From positions 1 to 5,398 of the forward strand of contig JAMPAW010000211.1 of the NCBI GenBank assembly GCA_023666975.1: DNA of 5,398 nt, given 5' to 3'. The DNA comes from Clostridium sp. Its GTDB lineage: Bacteria; Bacillota_A; Clostridia; Lachnospirales; Lachnospiraceae. This document shows, piece by piece, positions 1 to 5,398 of this stretch. Position numbers and translations under genes: made by a program. Positions within the stretch are counted from its first letter, which is position 1, and every line of letters begins with the position of its first letter. The notes beneath the pieces were generated by a model. That model ran no database searches and was not told the DNA's origin. It saw only the letters and a list, made by a program, of their open reading frames with translations.

Positions 1-791
1 TAAGATATCTTTATTTCACATTTTAAGTTGCATGTAAAAATGTTATCATTGTCTGTATATGTGTTGATAATTTTGGGGAAAAAATAATTAAAATCTTTTG
101 CAAGAGATGTATGGGTAAGACAGGAAGTGCGGATTATCTGATTCTTCCCGTCTATTTCAATACATTCACCGGACGTACATCCGTTAATTCTTGTTGTTTT
201 GTGGTCTAAGGAATTTTTGAGAGTGAATACCCTATCCTCTCCCTCTCCATCCTCTAATAATGTGATTGTAAGATTAGGATATATGAATCCCACTTCATCC
301 GAATTGTCGTAGATATGGAAGGATAGATTTTCAGAACAGTCTTTTGAAACGACAATTTCGTCCCTATAAGCATAGGGAGCATCTGTATATAATGTCAGCT
401 CCAGGCCGACAGCTCGGCCGCCTATTTCTATCTGCTTAGAAGAGAAGGTAGCGTTCCAATAAATGTGTTCATATCCGTCTTGAAATACCTTAAATCTATA
501 ATACTTATCCTTTCTGCACAGCCACCTTTGCAATGCAGAAACCTCTTCTACGGATAAATTTCCATCATTCAATTTATCGCCGGGATTTTTGCATATTTGA
601 AAGGTAGAAGAATATGCAGAATCATAAGTAGATGCATATAGATGAAACCTGTTACCGCAAGATGAATTGGATTGATGAAACGTAATATCTGCTCCGGAAG
701 AAACCGTTTCTAAATTACTGTTAAAACTACAGATTATCATTCCATAATCCGACAGCTTTTGGCCGTCGAATTCAAAGTCTATTGCATACAT
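1..791 (-). CDS. Distal tail protein (Dit)-like, nearly complete
   Basis: The frame runs from ATG 791 to the left edge, 263 full codons plus TA, with no stop seen. Dit proteins form the ring that joins the end of the tail tube to the tip in siphophages. The N-terminal half carries FEFDGQKLSDYGMIICSF (6-23), TFQICKNP (63-70), a helix EEVSALQRWLCRK (82-94) and IEIGGRAVGLELTLYTDAPY (121-140), the usual N-terminal pattern of Dit-type tail proteins. The C-terminal half carries GFIYPNLTITL (168-178), GECIEIDGKNQII (208-220), FNYFFPKIINTY (234-245) and NIFTCNLKCEIKIS (250-263). In this family the last strand is normally followed by Tyr-Arg and a short end. The final TA is therefore most likely a Tyr codon with only a handful of residues missing. 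A stop (TAA or TAG) right at the edge cannot be excluded. The protein is unusually Cys-rich, with ten Cys. It lies after the Tal-like gene, whereas Dit usually precedes it. Confidence 0.8.
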   Translation of the reverse strand, partial: MYAIDFEFDGQKLSDYGMIICSFNSNLETVSSGADITFHQSNSSCGNRFHLYASTYDSAYSSTFQICKNPGDKLNDGNLSVEEVSALQRWLCRKDKYYRFKVFQDGYEHIYWNATFSSKQIEIGGRAVGLELTLYTDAPYAYRDEIVVSKDCSENLSFHIYDNSDEVGFIYPNLTITLLEDGEGEDRVFTLKNSLDHKTTRINGCTSGECIEIDGKNQIIRTSCLTHTSLAKDFNYFFPKIINTYTDNDNIFTCNLKCEIKIS

Positions 792-798
792 AACGACA

Positions 799-803
799 CC
801 TCC
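799..803 (-). promoter_or_regulatory. Strong ribosome binding site of the Dit-like gene
   Basis: AAAAAGGAGGTG (808-797) contains GGAGG at 803-799, seven bases before ATG 791. It is near-perfect against the Firmicutes 16S rRNA end, and with the 21-nt gap after the Tal-like stop codon it fixes the start. Confidence 0.8.
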
Positions 804-812
804 TTTTTATTT

Positions 813-3800
813 TTAATTACTCGATTCAATATTTGATAATTGTTGTTTTATAACATTTAATTCTGCCCTGAGACTTGCAATTTCTAACTTAAGATTTGCT
901 ATTTCTGCTGATATGGACATGTCTTCTACTTTAATCTCCGGAGCCGTAATGGGAACGCTGCTTACCACATTATCAGAGGCTATATCTAGGATACGATTGT
1001 CATCATCAATATTAAAACGTATATGTCCATTCGATGCCTGGGAACGTAAATACATATTATCATGAGCGCTAATATAAGTATTAGATTTTAAATCAGGATT
1101 ACCACTCTCATATAAACCCCTTCCAAGATGAAGGTTGTTTTCTGAAGATAAGCCTAATATAGAACAAGCTTCGCTTATATGTTGAAGTTTTTCGTTATTA
1201 ATAGCTGAACGAATATATGTTGCATTACTCAACATACATGAGTTACCAATAGATAGCTCTTTCGCAGACAGATGTTCTTTTACATTCATGTCTCCCTTTA
1301 TAACTACTAAATTGAATCTTTGAGAAGATGTCTGATCCTCAAGTAATGTTGTTCCATTTGCTTTGCCAATAACAAGATTATAATAGCTATGCCAAAAATC
1401 GCCAGAATCTTCATCCGGTTCAAGTGATATCATTTTTGTGTATTTACTCGAATCTTCCGAGGAAAGATAAAAATAGATATTATCTCTAACTCTAAAGTTT
1501 TCTGCCGTGCAATTACCAGTCAGAGTAACATTTTTAGCAGTAAGTTTTCCGGTGTTGGTAACTTCAAAGCTGTCATCTCCATTAGCTTCTTCTACTTTAA
1601 TAGAACTTCCCGTAATAGAACTTGCCGTGATAGAACCGGAAAATGATGCTTCTCCCTTTGTATTTACTCCGACAACTACGTTTCCTTCTGGATTCTTTAC
1701 CGCAAATATATACCCACCGGTTTTTTCTTTTGATTGTGTTGGGTCTATTGTTACAGAACCATTTTTTCCATCTGAAATATATAAATAACCGCCTCCAATT
1801 CGGGGAGAAATAACAGATTCTCCTGTGATAGTGGTGGTTCCAAGACAATCGCTCACAGATGTTTTAAAATCAGTCAATCCATTAACAGCATCTTCCGGTA
1901 ATTTATTATTTTTCCATGTAATTTTCCCACCATCTAATGTGATGCCGTCTCCATTAATGACTACATTTCCGTCTGTATTATAAATTCTTAATTCTTCTCC
2001 GGCAATCAAATCACCAACCACTTTTTTTGCAATGACGCCAACGGTATCTACAGTGTTATTATCAATGTCGGTGTAATGAATACGCCCAATTCCGACATCT
2101 ACATTTCTCCAGGCATCAGACGTAAAATATAACCCATTGGATAAAAATTTTAATTGATACGGCTCATATTGACCCTCTATTTCTCCATCAATTTTTCTCA
2201 ACAAAATACCATGCTCGTCCATTAAAACTTCCTGCTTATCATTATTGGCAAACTTGGTATTCGTTGCGTTCAGCCCGTTCTGAACCCAATGATTTATAAT
2301 TGCATTTGAATGAGCTGATTTATCTACCTGATGGACGACAGAATCATACGAAGAAGCCATAGAAGAAGCCGAACTTATAATATCCTGTATATCATTATAT
2401 CCGGTGGCAGTCTTTTCTGCCGTAGAAAATTCTACCTGGATGGACTGCAAATCGTCAAACGTAATTTGGTAGGAGAGGAGCCGTAACTTATAAATCTGGT
2501 CATCTATTTCCATTCTTATCCAATTACCTACGGAAAAAGAATCCTTTAACGGTTTAAATTCATCCAGTGCCAAAAGATTGTTCATTTCTGTAGATATGGT
2601 ATATTGTGGGTTAGATAATTTATATAACTCATCTGACGCAGCCTGTAATAATTTTTTTGCATTTTCAACTATCTCAGCATTTGTCAATCCGTCAGAGATA
2701 TAGTTACTGTTGGAATACTTATCCTCCCTGCGATAAGAACAGAAGGTATGGTATAAATCGCCGAGATAACTTTTAATATCCAGAGCATCCTGCGTATTCT
2801 TTCTCAAACCATATATTACGCCACATGGTTCATCCATTGTTAAATAATCATAATAATAAACCTCTTTTATTGCTTTGATTTGCGCTTCCCTTAATTCTAT
2901 TTCAGTGTCTATACAGTATTTTTTTGTATCATCCTTTTTGGGGTCATCCGGTTTTCCATAAATTCTGTCATAATAAAAATTATGGTATGTATCATGCAAA
3001 GTCTTTGTTTCTTCCTTACCATTTAACTGCATCGAATCGATAATGTCCAGACATGTCTGACAGATGTTCTTTATATGATTCAGTTCTGCAAGAGAGTAAA
3101 GGTGCAGCTGTTTCAAAAAATCCTCATCTGACAAACTCATACTTGTAATCTGTTTTTCGGATAAAGCGTCTTTTCCTGAAATGGCCTGATGTATTTTCTG
3201 ATTTACATACTTTTCATAATATTCACTACGTGATTTGGGTATGGTAAGTGTGAGGTCTTTCGTTGTCTCGCTTTTATATTTCCCGTTTTCATCCGTTTCG
3301 GTAAGACTCGTTAATGTTATTTTGCCCTTCCATTTTCCATCTAAATCATTCGTTGCTTTCTTATACGAGACGGTTGTTAAGGAAATATCATAATACGCCG
3401 GACTGTAATAAAGTTTTGCATCATTTTTTATGGTATTTTCAACGGTAGTCTGCGTCGCTGTCTGTGGGCTGGATAATACCATCATATTCTTATACTTCCC
3501 ATCTAACCCGGACGCAAAGCCTTCTACAATGCTATTTAAAGAATCTGATATTCCCAGGCCATCCGTATCCAAGGTGGGCAACATACTATCATTGATAAAA
3601 TCATATAAATCCACCGCATGATATAACGCATTGGTTAAATTAGAATAGCCATGAATCTCCGATGATAACTCCGGACAGACGTTATCCGGAAACCATTTCT
3701 TTACAAAGGACACCACATCATTGTAAGCTTTTACAATATTGTTATTAATATGATAAATATGGTTTTCTGCATAATCCTGATATGTCTTATCGTATTCTTC

Positions 3801-4730
3801 TAATTTATTTACCAATTCTTGCGGCATATCATGCTTCATGGCAGCGGAATTCCGGAAGATATACTGGGAGCCGTTTGGATTCACAGAACGTATCGCAGAA
3901 TTCATAACGTCATCCCCACCCTCTACATAAAAGCAATTCTTCATAGAATCCGCATTGGTTTCCAGAGAAATAGAAGAGGCAAGATTATTCCTGCTGATAA
4001 ATACAGTGGTATCTTCACCAACATTATATAAATCATACACATCAATTTCCCTGTTCAGAGAGTTAAATTGAAAAATACAATGAAACTGCTCTGATATTTC
4101 TCCCACTAATTCGCTATATATATCCGTTTCTGAAATGGAAAAGGAGCGTTGTATATGACACAGACTATCCGCCACCGTATGTATCGTATAATGAGGCGCC
4201 TTATCCTCCAACAGCCTATGTAAAAGCGAGGAAGATTTTAAAATCTTCTTTTTCATTTCCGGAGAGTAATTATGATATCCACTCCAATCGTAATTTTCCC
4301 AATCCTCCGGATTACGATAAAACACGGTTGGGAATTTCGAATCATAATCCTCTCTCAGGATATCGTTATCCGTATTGATTTCTATATTTCTTAAGATAAT
4401 CTGAGATAACTCACCTTCACAAAGGGATTTGAGAACGCATTTCTTTTCGATATCATTCCCCTCGTCAACAGACACCTTCATATAAAATCTGCTTTGGAAT
4501 TCCGGTATATATACTACTTTATGGTCTGTTATTTCCTCCCAATATGGTGTTATTTCTCCATCCTTCCTTTTATGGACGGTAAAGGATACTTCGTTTGCGC
4601 CATTAAAATGCTCTGTATAAACGATACTGTCAACATGATTTATTTTTCCAATCGTATCAAAGTTCCTGTTCTGTAAAATAATAGTAGGAGCGTCTATTTC
4701 ATTCTGCTGATTAAATGTAAGCTTTGGCAT
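813..4730 (-). CDS. Tail-tip protein: Tal/gp27-like hub fused to a fibre
   Basis: This 1305-residue protein probably forms the tail-tip hub and carries a fibre toward the host surface. Numbering is from ATG 4730 (MPKLTFNQQN). Hub signatures include FNGANEVSFTV (42-52), FHCIFQFNSLNREIDVYDL (216-234) and the GGDD..NSAIRSVNPNG stretch (about 271-287), typical of Tal-type tail proteins (phage minor structural / endopeptidase tail families). A long, mostly helical and Tyr-rich insertion follows (about 300-715), holding a beta-rich patch (442-497) and one CQTC pair (557-560). The hub resumes at DEFKPLKDSFSVGNWIRM (from 723) and ends at VEFSTAEK (773). A helical linker (778-827, SSASSMASSYDSVV) leads to a beta region (831-935, with MDEHGILLRK and GLYFTSDAWRNVDVGIG) that I associate with Clostridia phage fibres. 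Beta-rich fibre sequence continues to about 1260, and residues 1266-1302 form a coiled coil. No NlpC/P60 or M23 catalytic motif is visible, so a wall-degrading activity is not supported. The gap to the next gene is 21 nt. Confidence 0.85.
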   Translation of the reverse strand: MPKLTFNQQNEIDAPTIILQNRNFDTIGKINHVDSIVYTEHFNGANEVSFTVHKRKDGEITPYWEEITDHKVVYIPEFQSRFYMKVSVDEGNDIEKKCVLKSLCEGELSQIILRNIEINTDNDILREDYDSKFPTVFYRNPEDWENYDWSGYHNYSPEMKKKILKSSSLLHRLLEDKAPHYTIHTVADSLCHIQRSFSISETDIYSELVGEISEQFHCIFQFNSLNREIDVYDLYNVGEDTTVFISRNNLASSISLETNADSMKNCFYVEGGDDVMNSAIRSVNPNGSQYIFRNSAAMKHDMPQELVNKLEEYDKTYQDYAENHIYHINNNIVKAYNDVVSFVKKWFPDNVCPELSSEIHGYSNLTNALYHAVDLYDFINDSMLPTLDTDGLGISDSLNSIVEGFASGLDGKYKNMMVLSSPQTATQTTVENTIKNDAKLYYSPAYYDISLTTVSYKKATNDLDGKWKGKITLTSLTETDENGKYKSETTKDLTLTIPKSRSEYYEKYVNQKIHQAISGKDALSEKQITSMSLSDEDFLKQLHLYSLAELNHIKNICQTCLDIIDSMQLNGKEETKTLHDTYHNFYYDRIYGKPDDPKKDDTKKYCIDTEIELREAQIKAIKEVYYYDYLTMDEPCGVIYGLRKNTQDALDIKSYLGDLYHTFCSYRREDKYSNSNYISDGLTNAEIVENAKKLLQAASDELYKLSNPQYTISTEMNNLLALDEFKPLKDSFSVGNWIRMEIDDQIYKLRLLSYQITFDDLQSIQVEFSTAEKTATGYNDIQDIISSASSMASSYDSVVHQVDKSAHSNAIINHWVQNGLNATNTKFANNDKQEVLMDEHGILLRKIDGEIEGQYEPYQLKFLSNGLYFTSDAWRNVDVGIGRIHYTDIDNNTVDTVGVIAKKVVGDLIAGEELRIYNTDGNVVINGDGITLDGGKITWKNNKLPEDAVNGLTDFKTSVSDCLGTTTITGESVISPRIGGGYLYISDGKNGSVTIDPTQSKEKTGGYIFAVKNPEGNVVVGVNTKGEASFSGSITASSITGSSIKVEEANGDDSFEVTNTGKLTAKNVTLTGNCTAENFRVRDNIYFYLSSEDSSKYTKMISLEPDEDSGDFWHSYYNLVIGKANGTTLLEDQTSSQRFNLVVIKGDMNVKEHLSAKELSIGNSCMLSNATYIRSAINNEKLQHISEACSILGLSSENNLHLGRGLYESGNPDLKSNTYISAHDNMYLRSQASNGHIRFNIDDDNRILDIASDNVVSSVPITAPEIKVEDMSISAEIANLKLEIASLRAELNVIKQQLSNIESSN
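1602..1634 (-). repeat. Short 15-bp tandem repeat in the fibre region of the Tal-like gene
   Basis: Two adjacent 15-base units (1602-1616 and 1617-1631) match at 13 of 15 positions, and the first bases of a third copy follow. They encode the pentapeptide rhythm SITAS, SITGS, SIKVE at residues 1033-1047. Short Ser-Ile-Thr rungs of this kind are common in the beta-helical or triple-stranded shafts of phage fibres. The repeat is seen directly, and the structural role is inferred. Confidence 0.6.
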
Positions 4731-4738
4731 AAAATTCA

Positions 4739-4743
4739 CCTCC
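4739..4743 (-). promoter_or_regulatory. Ribosome binding site that decides the Tal-like start
   Basis: GGAGG at 4743-4739 is followed by TGAATTTT and ATG 4730, a spacing of eight bases. An alternative GTG at 4739 in the same frame overlaps the ribosome binding site itself and so cannot be the start that this site serves. It shares the string AACGGAGGT with the site of the preceding gene. Confidence 0.8.
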
Positions 4744-4744
4744 G

Positions 4745-4984
4745 TTATGAATGAATCTCATCATGATGCATTTGCTTTAACAATTTTTCATATTCCTTCT
4801 TAAGTTGTTCCAATTCGCCGGAAAGCCTTCGATACTCTTTATAACTGTGTTCCAGCAGTTGTACCTTTTCCTGTGCTGCGTCGATACGATACATTCGTAT
4901 CTGCTCCCGCAGTTCCTTATTCTCCCTGACAAGCCTGTCTATGGTTTTTTGTTTTCTCTGTATTGTCATATTCATGAATTTCAT
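4745..4984 (-). CDS. Small charged coiled-coil protein of unknown function
   Basis: I do not recognise this 79-residue protein. It starts MKFMNMTIQRKQ and is almost wholly predicted helix, rich in Lys, Arg and Glu, with no signal peptide or membrane segment. Residues 15-30 (IDRLVRENKELREQIR) form a first heptad-like stretch. Residues 51-72 give a clean 3-4 spacing of core residues (Y51, L54, L58, L61, Y65, L68, M72), so a dimeric or trimeric coiled coil is likely. The end is His- and Asp-rich (HHDEIHS). I chose ATG 4984 because of the strong GGAGG before it. An in-frame ATG at 5029 would give 94 residues but would start within the terminator-like arm of the leader. Its place between the tape measure and tip genes suggests a tail assembly factor, a tape-measure partner or a minor tip component. 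This is inference from position. An accessory gene unrelated to the tail is also possible. Confidence 0.75.
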   Translation of the reverse strand: MKFMNMTIQRKQKTIDRLVRENKELREQIRMYRIDAAQEKVQLLEHSYKEYRRLSGELEQLKKEYEKLLKQMHHDEIHS

Positions 4985-5010
4985 GATTTCCTTACCTCCG
5001 TTACTGTCAT
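4981..5010 (-). CDS. Possible 9-residue coupling mini-ORF
   Basis: ATG (5010-5008) opens a nine-codon frame, MTVTEVRKS, ending in TGA at 4983-4981. Its ATG overlaps the TGA of the 23-codon leader frame in an ATGA, and its own TGA overlaps the ATG of the coiled-coil gene in another ATGA. It has no ribosome binding site of its own, so it could be read only by re-initiation. It may well be chance, and it is listed because two ATGA junctions in a row are a classic layout for translational coupling. Confidence 0.15.
   Translation of the reverse strand: MTVTEVRKS
4990..4999 (-). promoter_or_regulatory. Ribosome binding site that decides the coiled-coil gene start
   Basis: GGAGG (4999-4995) lies ten bases before ATG 4984, and a second weaker AAGG (4993-4990) lies five bases before it. 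This supports 4984 over the upstream ATG at 5029, which has only a weak AGGA four bases before it. The bases just upstream, with the first two G of the site (GUAACGG, 5004-4998), are complementary to CCGUUAC at 5056-5050 in the leader hairpins. Confidence 0.7.
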
Positions 5011-5078
5011 AAAAAGCGGGCAAACCCATTATTTCCTGTTACATAAAATGTAACGGGGCGTTTTGTTACGCCCCGCAC
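5007..5078 (-). CDS. Possible 23-residue leader peptide (GTG start)
   Basis: A short frame starts at GTG (5078-5076), nine bases after a perfect GGAGG (5092-5088) that lies inside the last codons of the upstream gene (the Arg-Arg of GIRRY). It encodes MRGVTKRPVTFYVTGNNGFA followed by RFL, then TGA at 5009-5007. The frame runs through both hairpins and the terminator-like arm, so a ribosome on it would disrupt them. The strong spacing of the ribosome binding site is the only direct support. The GGAGG may be a chance product of two AGG Arg codons, and no family is recognised. Treat it as a candidate only. Confidence 0.2.
   Translation of the reverse strand: MRGVTKRPVTFYVTGNNGFARFL
5011..5076 (-). 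promoter_or_regulatory. Intergenic RNA structure: two hairpins and a terminator-like arm
   Basis: Read as minus-strand RNA, three elements follow the tape measure stop codon. Hairpin A (5075-5054) pairs CGGGGCG with CGCCCCG, and an added U-A pair leaves a 6-nt loop. Hairpin B (5054-5038) pairs GUUACAU with AUGUAAC around a UUU loop and shares one base with A. Then GCCCGC (5021-5016) is followed directly by UUUUU (5015-5011), as in the 3' arm of an intrinsic terminator. Its 5-bp partner GCGGG (5076-5072) is the same strand used by hairpin A, so the two pairings compete. The perfect stems are seen directly. A role as attenuator, RNA processing site or stoichiometry control between the tape measure and later genes is inference. 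Hairpin A alone is not a good terminator because GUUACAUUUUAU, not a clean U-run, follows it. Confidence 0.5.
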
Positions 5079-5081
5079 CTG

Positions 5082-5398
5082 TTAATACCTCCTGATTCCC
5101 AGCGTGTTGTAATTGGGTGATAAAGCTCCAATCGTAGATTCCTTCAATAATTTTTGCACGGATACATCATTCTTTACAACATCCTTTAAGGAAGCGGCAA
5201 ACTCCTTCGGATTCGTTACGTCAGGCAGTACAATATCTCCATTAAAATTAACATTTCCACTATCCTTACTGCTTACAGAGCTTGTCCATGTAATATTACT
5301 GTAATTAGGAACTGTATAGTTCCACTCAAAATTGCCGGGCAGTCCCTCCTGTGCTTTTAGTGTCTCTACCATTTTTTTCGGGTCTATTATGAGACTGT
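5082..5398 (-). CDS. Probable phage tail tape measure protein, C-terminal end (partial)
   Basis: The reading frame is open to the right edge of the window, so this is the last 104 residues of a longer protein whose start lies outside. An internal Met at 5372 is preceded in frame by SLIIDPKK, so it is not the true start. The visible part is a tryptophan- and asparagine-rich stretch (WNYTVPNYSNITW), then GDIVLPDVTNPKEFAASLKD, then a short helical tail ending in GIRRY. The pattern of a short beta strand (GDI.LP.V.N), a Phe-containing helix and a small C-terminal tail resembles the ends of tape measure proteins from Clostridia phages. Such proteins fill the tail tube, set its length and help DNA pass into the cell. 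The position just upstream of tail-tip genes supports this. The identification rests on context and a recalled motif only, since the diagnostic long helical body is not visible. Another tail structural protein is possible. Confidence 0.65.
   Translation of the reverse strand, partial: SLIIDPKKMVETLKAQEGLPGNFEWNYTVPNYSNITWTSSVSSKDSGNVNFNGDIVLPDVTNPKEFAASLKDVVKNDVSVQKLLKESTIGALSPNYNTLGIRRY

Noticed and set aside
792..812. Possible terminator or promoter between the Tal-like and Dit-like genes
   Set aside because: The 21-base gap is A-rich with a ribosome binding site but has no hairpin and no paired -35/-10 elements.
813..1300. Possible diversity-generating retroelement target in the fibre end
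   Set aside because: There is no C-type-lectin-like fold signature, no variable/template repeat pair and no reverse transcriptase in the window.
1507..1788. 93-codon open frame on the plus strand
   Set aside because: It lies wholly inside the Tal-like gene on the opposite strand, has no ribosome binding site and gives a low-complexity translation. It is a shadow.
1597..1848. 83-codon minus-strand frame rich in Arg, Lys and Tyr
   Set aside because: It is an alternative frame of the Tal-like gene. Its composition (runs of Arg, Lys, Phe, Tyr) is typical of out-of-frame translation.
3430..4676. Three further plus-strand frames of 60 to 70 codons
   Set aside because: All are antisense to the Tal-like gene, without start signals or recognisable motifs.
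2580..4730. Possible peptidoglycan hydrolase domain in the Tal-like protein
   Set aside because: I looked for NlpC/P60, M23 (HxxxD and HxH) and lysozyme-like motifs and saw none. The CQTC pair alone does not support an enzyme.
4805..5304. Plus-strand frames antisense to the coiled-coil gene and to the tape measure end
   Set aside because: They have no ribosome binding site or family resemblance, and they lie over well-supported minus-strand genes.
5372..5378. Run of seven A in the minus-strand RNA, a possible slippery site
   Set aside because: In frame it reads CCG AAA AAA ATG, which is not the A-AAA-AAA phase needed for -1 slippage. The tail assembly frameshift of siphophages lies upstream of the tape measure gene, outside this window.

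Overview
The window is part of the tail module of a temperate phage or prophage. All four genes lie on the minus strand and are read from right to left. The low GC content, strong GGAGG ribosome binding sites and the protein families point to a Firmicutes host. The tail proteins resemble those of Clostridia (Lachnospiraceae-type) siphophages. The host is inferred from recall, because no search was possible. No integrase, lysis, replication or host gene is present to fix the boundaries.

Layout in transcription order: (1) 5398-5082, the C-terminal end of a large protein, probably the tape measure protein, cut by the right edge; (2) 5081-4985, a short leader-like gap with two perfect hairpins, a terminator-like GC arm plus U5, and two mini-ORFs; (3) 4984-4745, a 79-residue charged coiled-coil protein that I do not recognise; (4) 4730-813, a 1305-residue tail-tip protein with a Tal/gp27-like hub at the N-terminus and a fibre with a terminal coiled coil at the C-terminus; (5) 791-1, a distal tail (Dit)-like protein lacking only its last few residues at the left edge.

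Together the genes encode the distal end of a long non-contractile tail. The tape measure sets tail length, the Dit-like ring joins the tube to the tip, and the Tal-like protein forms the tip hub and carries a fibre outward toward the host. The genes are tightly packed, with gaps of 14 nt and 21 nt between the last three, so they look co-transcribed. No promoter is visible, and every gene has its own good ribosome binding site.

The ordinary reading is a phage tail operon. Three points deserve a second look. The order is tape measure, coiled coil, Tal, Dit, rather than the usual tape measure, Dit, Tal. The leader after the tape measure gene has mutually exclusive folds, one of which covers a ribosome binding site. 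The small coiled-coil gene is of unknown role. There is no gene-free stretch longer than 300 bases.
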